Shown piece after piece: positions 5,975-6,643 of a stretch of DNA of 6,643 bases; position 1 is the stretch's first letter; each line of letters opens with the position of its first letter. The stretch spans positions 1 through 6,643 of the forward strand of contig VBPK01000160.1 in assembly GCA_005877225.1 (NCBI GenBank), in the 5' to 3' direction. Under the pieces are notes generated by a model. The model made no database searches. It saw nothing but the letters and a program-made list of their open reading frames with translations, and was not told the origin of the DNA. A program made the position numbers and the translations under genes. This stretch comes from Nitrososphaerota archaeon (GTDB lineage Archaea; Thermoproteota; Nitrososphaeria; Nitrososphaerales; Gagatemarchaeaceae).

Positions 5975-5980
5975 TTATTA
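5975..5980 (+). promoter_or_regulatory. TATA-like box for the kinase gene
   Basis: TTATTA, within CTTATTAC, is the only A/T-rich hexamer before the kinase. It predicts transcription starting near 6003-6006. That places the GTG at 5903 and the TTG at 5996 before or at the transcript start, and leaves TTG 6011 (leader of a few bases) or GTG 6026 as start codons. Confidence 0.4.
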
Positions 5981-6010
5981 CATCTCCGACGCTCATTGAT
6001 TCTGAACCGC

Positions 6011-6511
6011 TTGGCTGGGAGGCTCGTGATCTTCTGCGGAATCCCGGGCAGCGGTAAGACGACGATAGCACGGATCGTCGCCAAGAATTTGAGAGACTGC
6101 TTTCACATTCAGACCGACACCCTCCGCTCCATGATCTCGCGACCTGGGTACACAAAGGAGGAATCGGCGCTCGTCTACAGAGACTGCATCCTCATCGCGA
6201 GGGAGGCACTCAAGGCAGGATACGACGCGATCCTCGATGGCACATTCCTGAGGGATGAGTACAGGGACGAAGCGGTCGAGAAGCTATCGCGCTACTTCTC
6301 GACGCACCTCGTTGTCTACGTGGCGTGCGACCCCAAGACCGCATATCGTCGGAACCTCTCTCGAAGAGAGCGAGTTCCAAAGAAAAGCTTTCTGAGACTG
6401 TACGAGATGATGCAGACGCCGGTCAGCGCGCTCCGGATAGATTCGGAAATGACGAGACCCAGAGAGGCGGCGAGGGCGATTCTTCTCCAGATCGGGGTGA
6501 GGTCTAGTTAG
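6011..6511 (+). CDS. small P-loop kinase of the AAA_33 / zeta-like type
   Basis: A soluble nucleotide-dependent kinase, substrate unknown. From TTG 6011 it has 166 aa: Walker A GIPGSGKTT (10-18); D36-x2-R39 after a short strand, the DxxR motif typical of this kinase group; AILDGTF (73-79, D76), the strand matching Walker B or substrate-binding Asp; and CDPKTAYRRNLSRRER (106-121), an Arg-rich lid. Relatives include predicted nucleotide kinases, seryl-tRNA(Sec) kinase and adenylylsulfate kinase, but nothing here picks one. The start is uncertain: GTG 5903 would add 36 low-complexity residues and lies upstream of the TATA-like box; TTG 5996 is too close to the box; GTG 6026, preceded by GGGAGG, would begin just before the P-loop. 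Its stop TAG overlaps the stop of the minus-strand gene at the window end. Confidence 0.75.
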   Translation: MAGRLVIFCGIPGSGKTTIARIVAKNLRDCFHIQTDTLRSMISRPGYTKEESALVYRDCILIAREALKAGYDAILDGTFLRDEYRDEAVEKLSRYFSTHLVVYVACDPKTAYRRNLSRRERVPKKSFLRLYEMMQTPVSALRIDSEMTRPREAARAILLQIGVRSS

Positions 6512-6642
6512 CCGGCTCCCCGGACGGTATCAGCAAGCTCCTCGACCTTCTTCTGGAGGTCAACCCTCCCGGCGAGGAAGGAGTAGAATGACTGCAACCT
6601 CAGTTGTCTGGAGACTTCGGCCTCACTCTCCTTAGCGAGTTT
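6508..6642 (-). CDS. 3' end of a helical, charged protein (partial, runs off the window)
   Basis: The last 44 codons of a minus-strand gene, ending at TAA 6508-6510. The visible part starts KLAKESEAEV and ends VEELADTVRGAG. It is rich in Glu, Lys, Leu and Val, consistent with two amphipathic helices or a coiled coil. Third codon positions are strongly G/C (AAG, GAG, CTC, GTC, GCC), like the other genes, and the frame is open to the window edge. It converges with the kinase gene: the two stop codons share TTAG (6508-6511). Too little is visible for a family assignment. Confidence 0.6.
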   Translation of the reverse strand, partial: KLAKESEAEVSRQLRLQSFYSFLAGRVDLQKKVEELADTVRGAG

Positions 6643-6643
6643 C

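Larger units (their letters stand above)
5823..6010. other. gene-free stretch with GC-rich hairpin, upstream of the kinase gene
   Basis: No coding region is supported here. Two plus-strand frames are open (one from ATG 5812, and the kinase frame back to GTG 5903), but their translations are low-complexity, Pro/Arg/Ser/Gly-rich and unlike the neighbours. A perfect 7-bp hairpin lies at 5910-5928 (CCTCTCC, loop GGGGG, GGAGAGG). Most of the stretch lies upstream of the kinase TATA-like box and so is probably outside the kinase mRNA, unless transcription starts further upstream. Confidence 0.45.

Overview
The window looks like part of an archaeal chromosome. It is G+C-rich with strongly G/C-ending codons, uses several TTG starts, and has A/T-rich TATA-like boxes 28-29 nt upstream of three start codons, as in leaderless archaeal transcripts. 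The gene content (UbiA-family prenyltransferase, trans-prenyl diphosphate synthase, single-domain KaiC-like ATPase, small Cys4 proteins) also fits an archaeon. The phylum cannot be settled by eye; a TACK-type lineage is a guess. No mobile element, CRISPR array, rRNA or convincing tRNA was found.

Left part (1-3930, + strand): four tightly packed genes, probably one operon. A UbiA-type membrane prenyltransferase (5' end outside the window) overlaps by 20 nt a trans-polyprenyl diphosphate synthase. This pair looks like a make-the-chain, attach-the-chain module. Small residues before the first Asp-rich motif suggest a product longer than C20, so quinone or another prenyl lipid is as likely as the C20 core-lipid pathway. 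Then comes a possible 15-codon mini-ORF with a good Shine-Dalgarno sequence, linked by stop/start overlaps (ATGA, TTGA) to both neighbours. It is followed by a single-domain KaiC/RadA-like ATPase with intact motifs and a seven-helix membrane protein. The cytoplasmic tail of that membrane protein resembles a KaiC fold that has lost its P-loop. The ATPase plus membrane-anchored pseudo-ATPase pair is the most interesting unit here and may be a sensory or switch system.

Middle (3931-5822, - strand): after a 185-nt convergent gap come three minus-strand genes, each apparently with its own promoter. They encode a coiled-coil plus beta-sandwich-like protein (246 aa), a small Cys4 protein (88 aa) and a zinc-ribbon protein (140 aa). 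None has a known function that I can support. Their promoter spacing predicts leaderless mRNAs and settles one start codon.

Right end (5823-6643): about 190 nt without a gene, containing a GC-rich hairpin, leads into a small P-loop kinase on the + strand (start uncertain, about 166 aa). Its stop codon overlaps the stop of a minus-strand gene of which only the last 44 codons, helical and charged, lie in the window.
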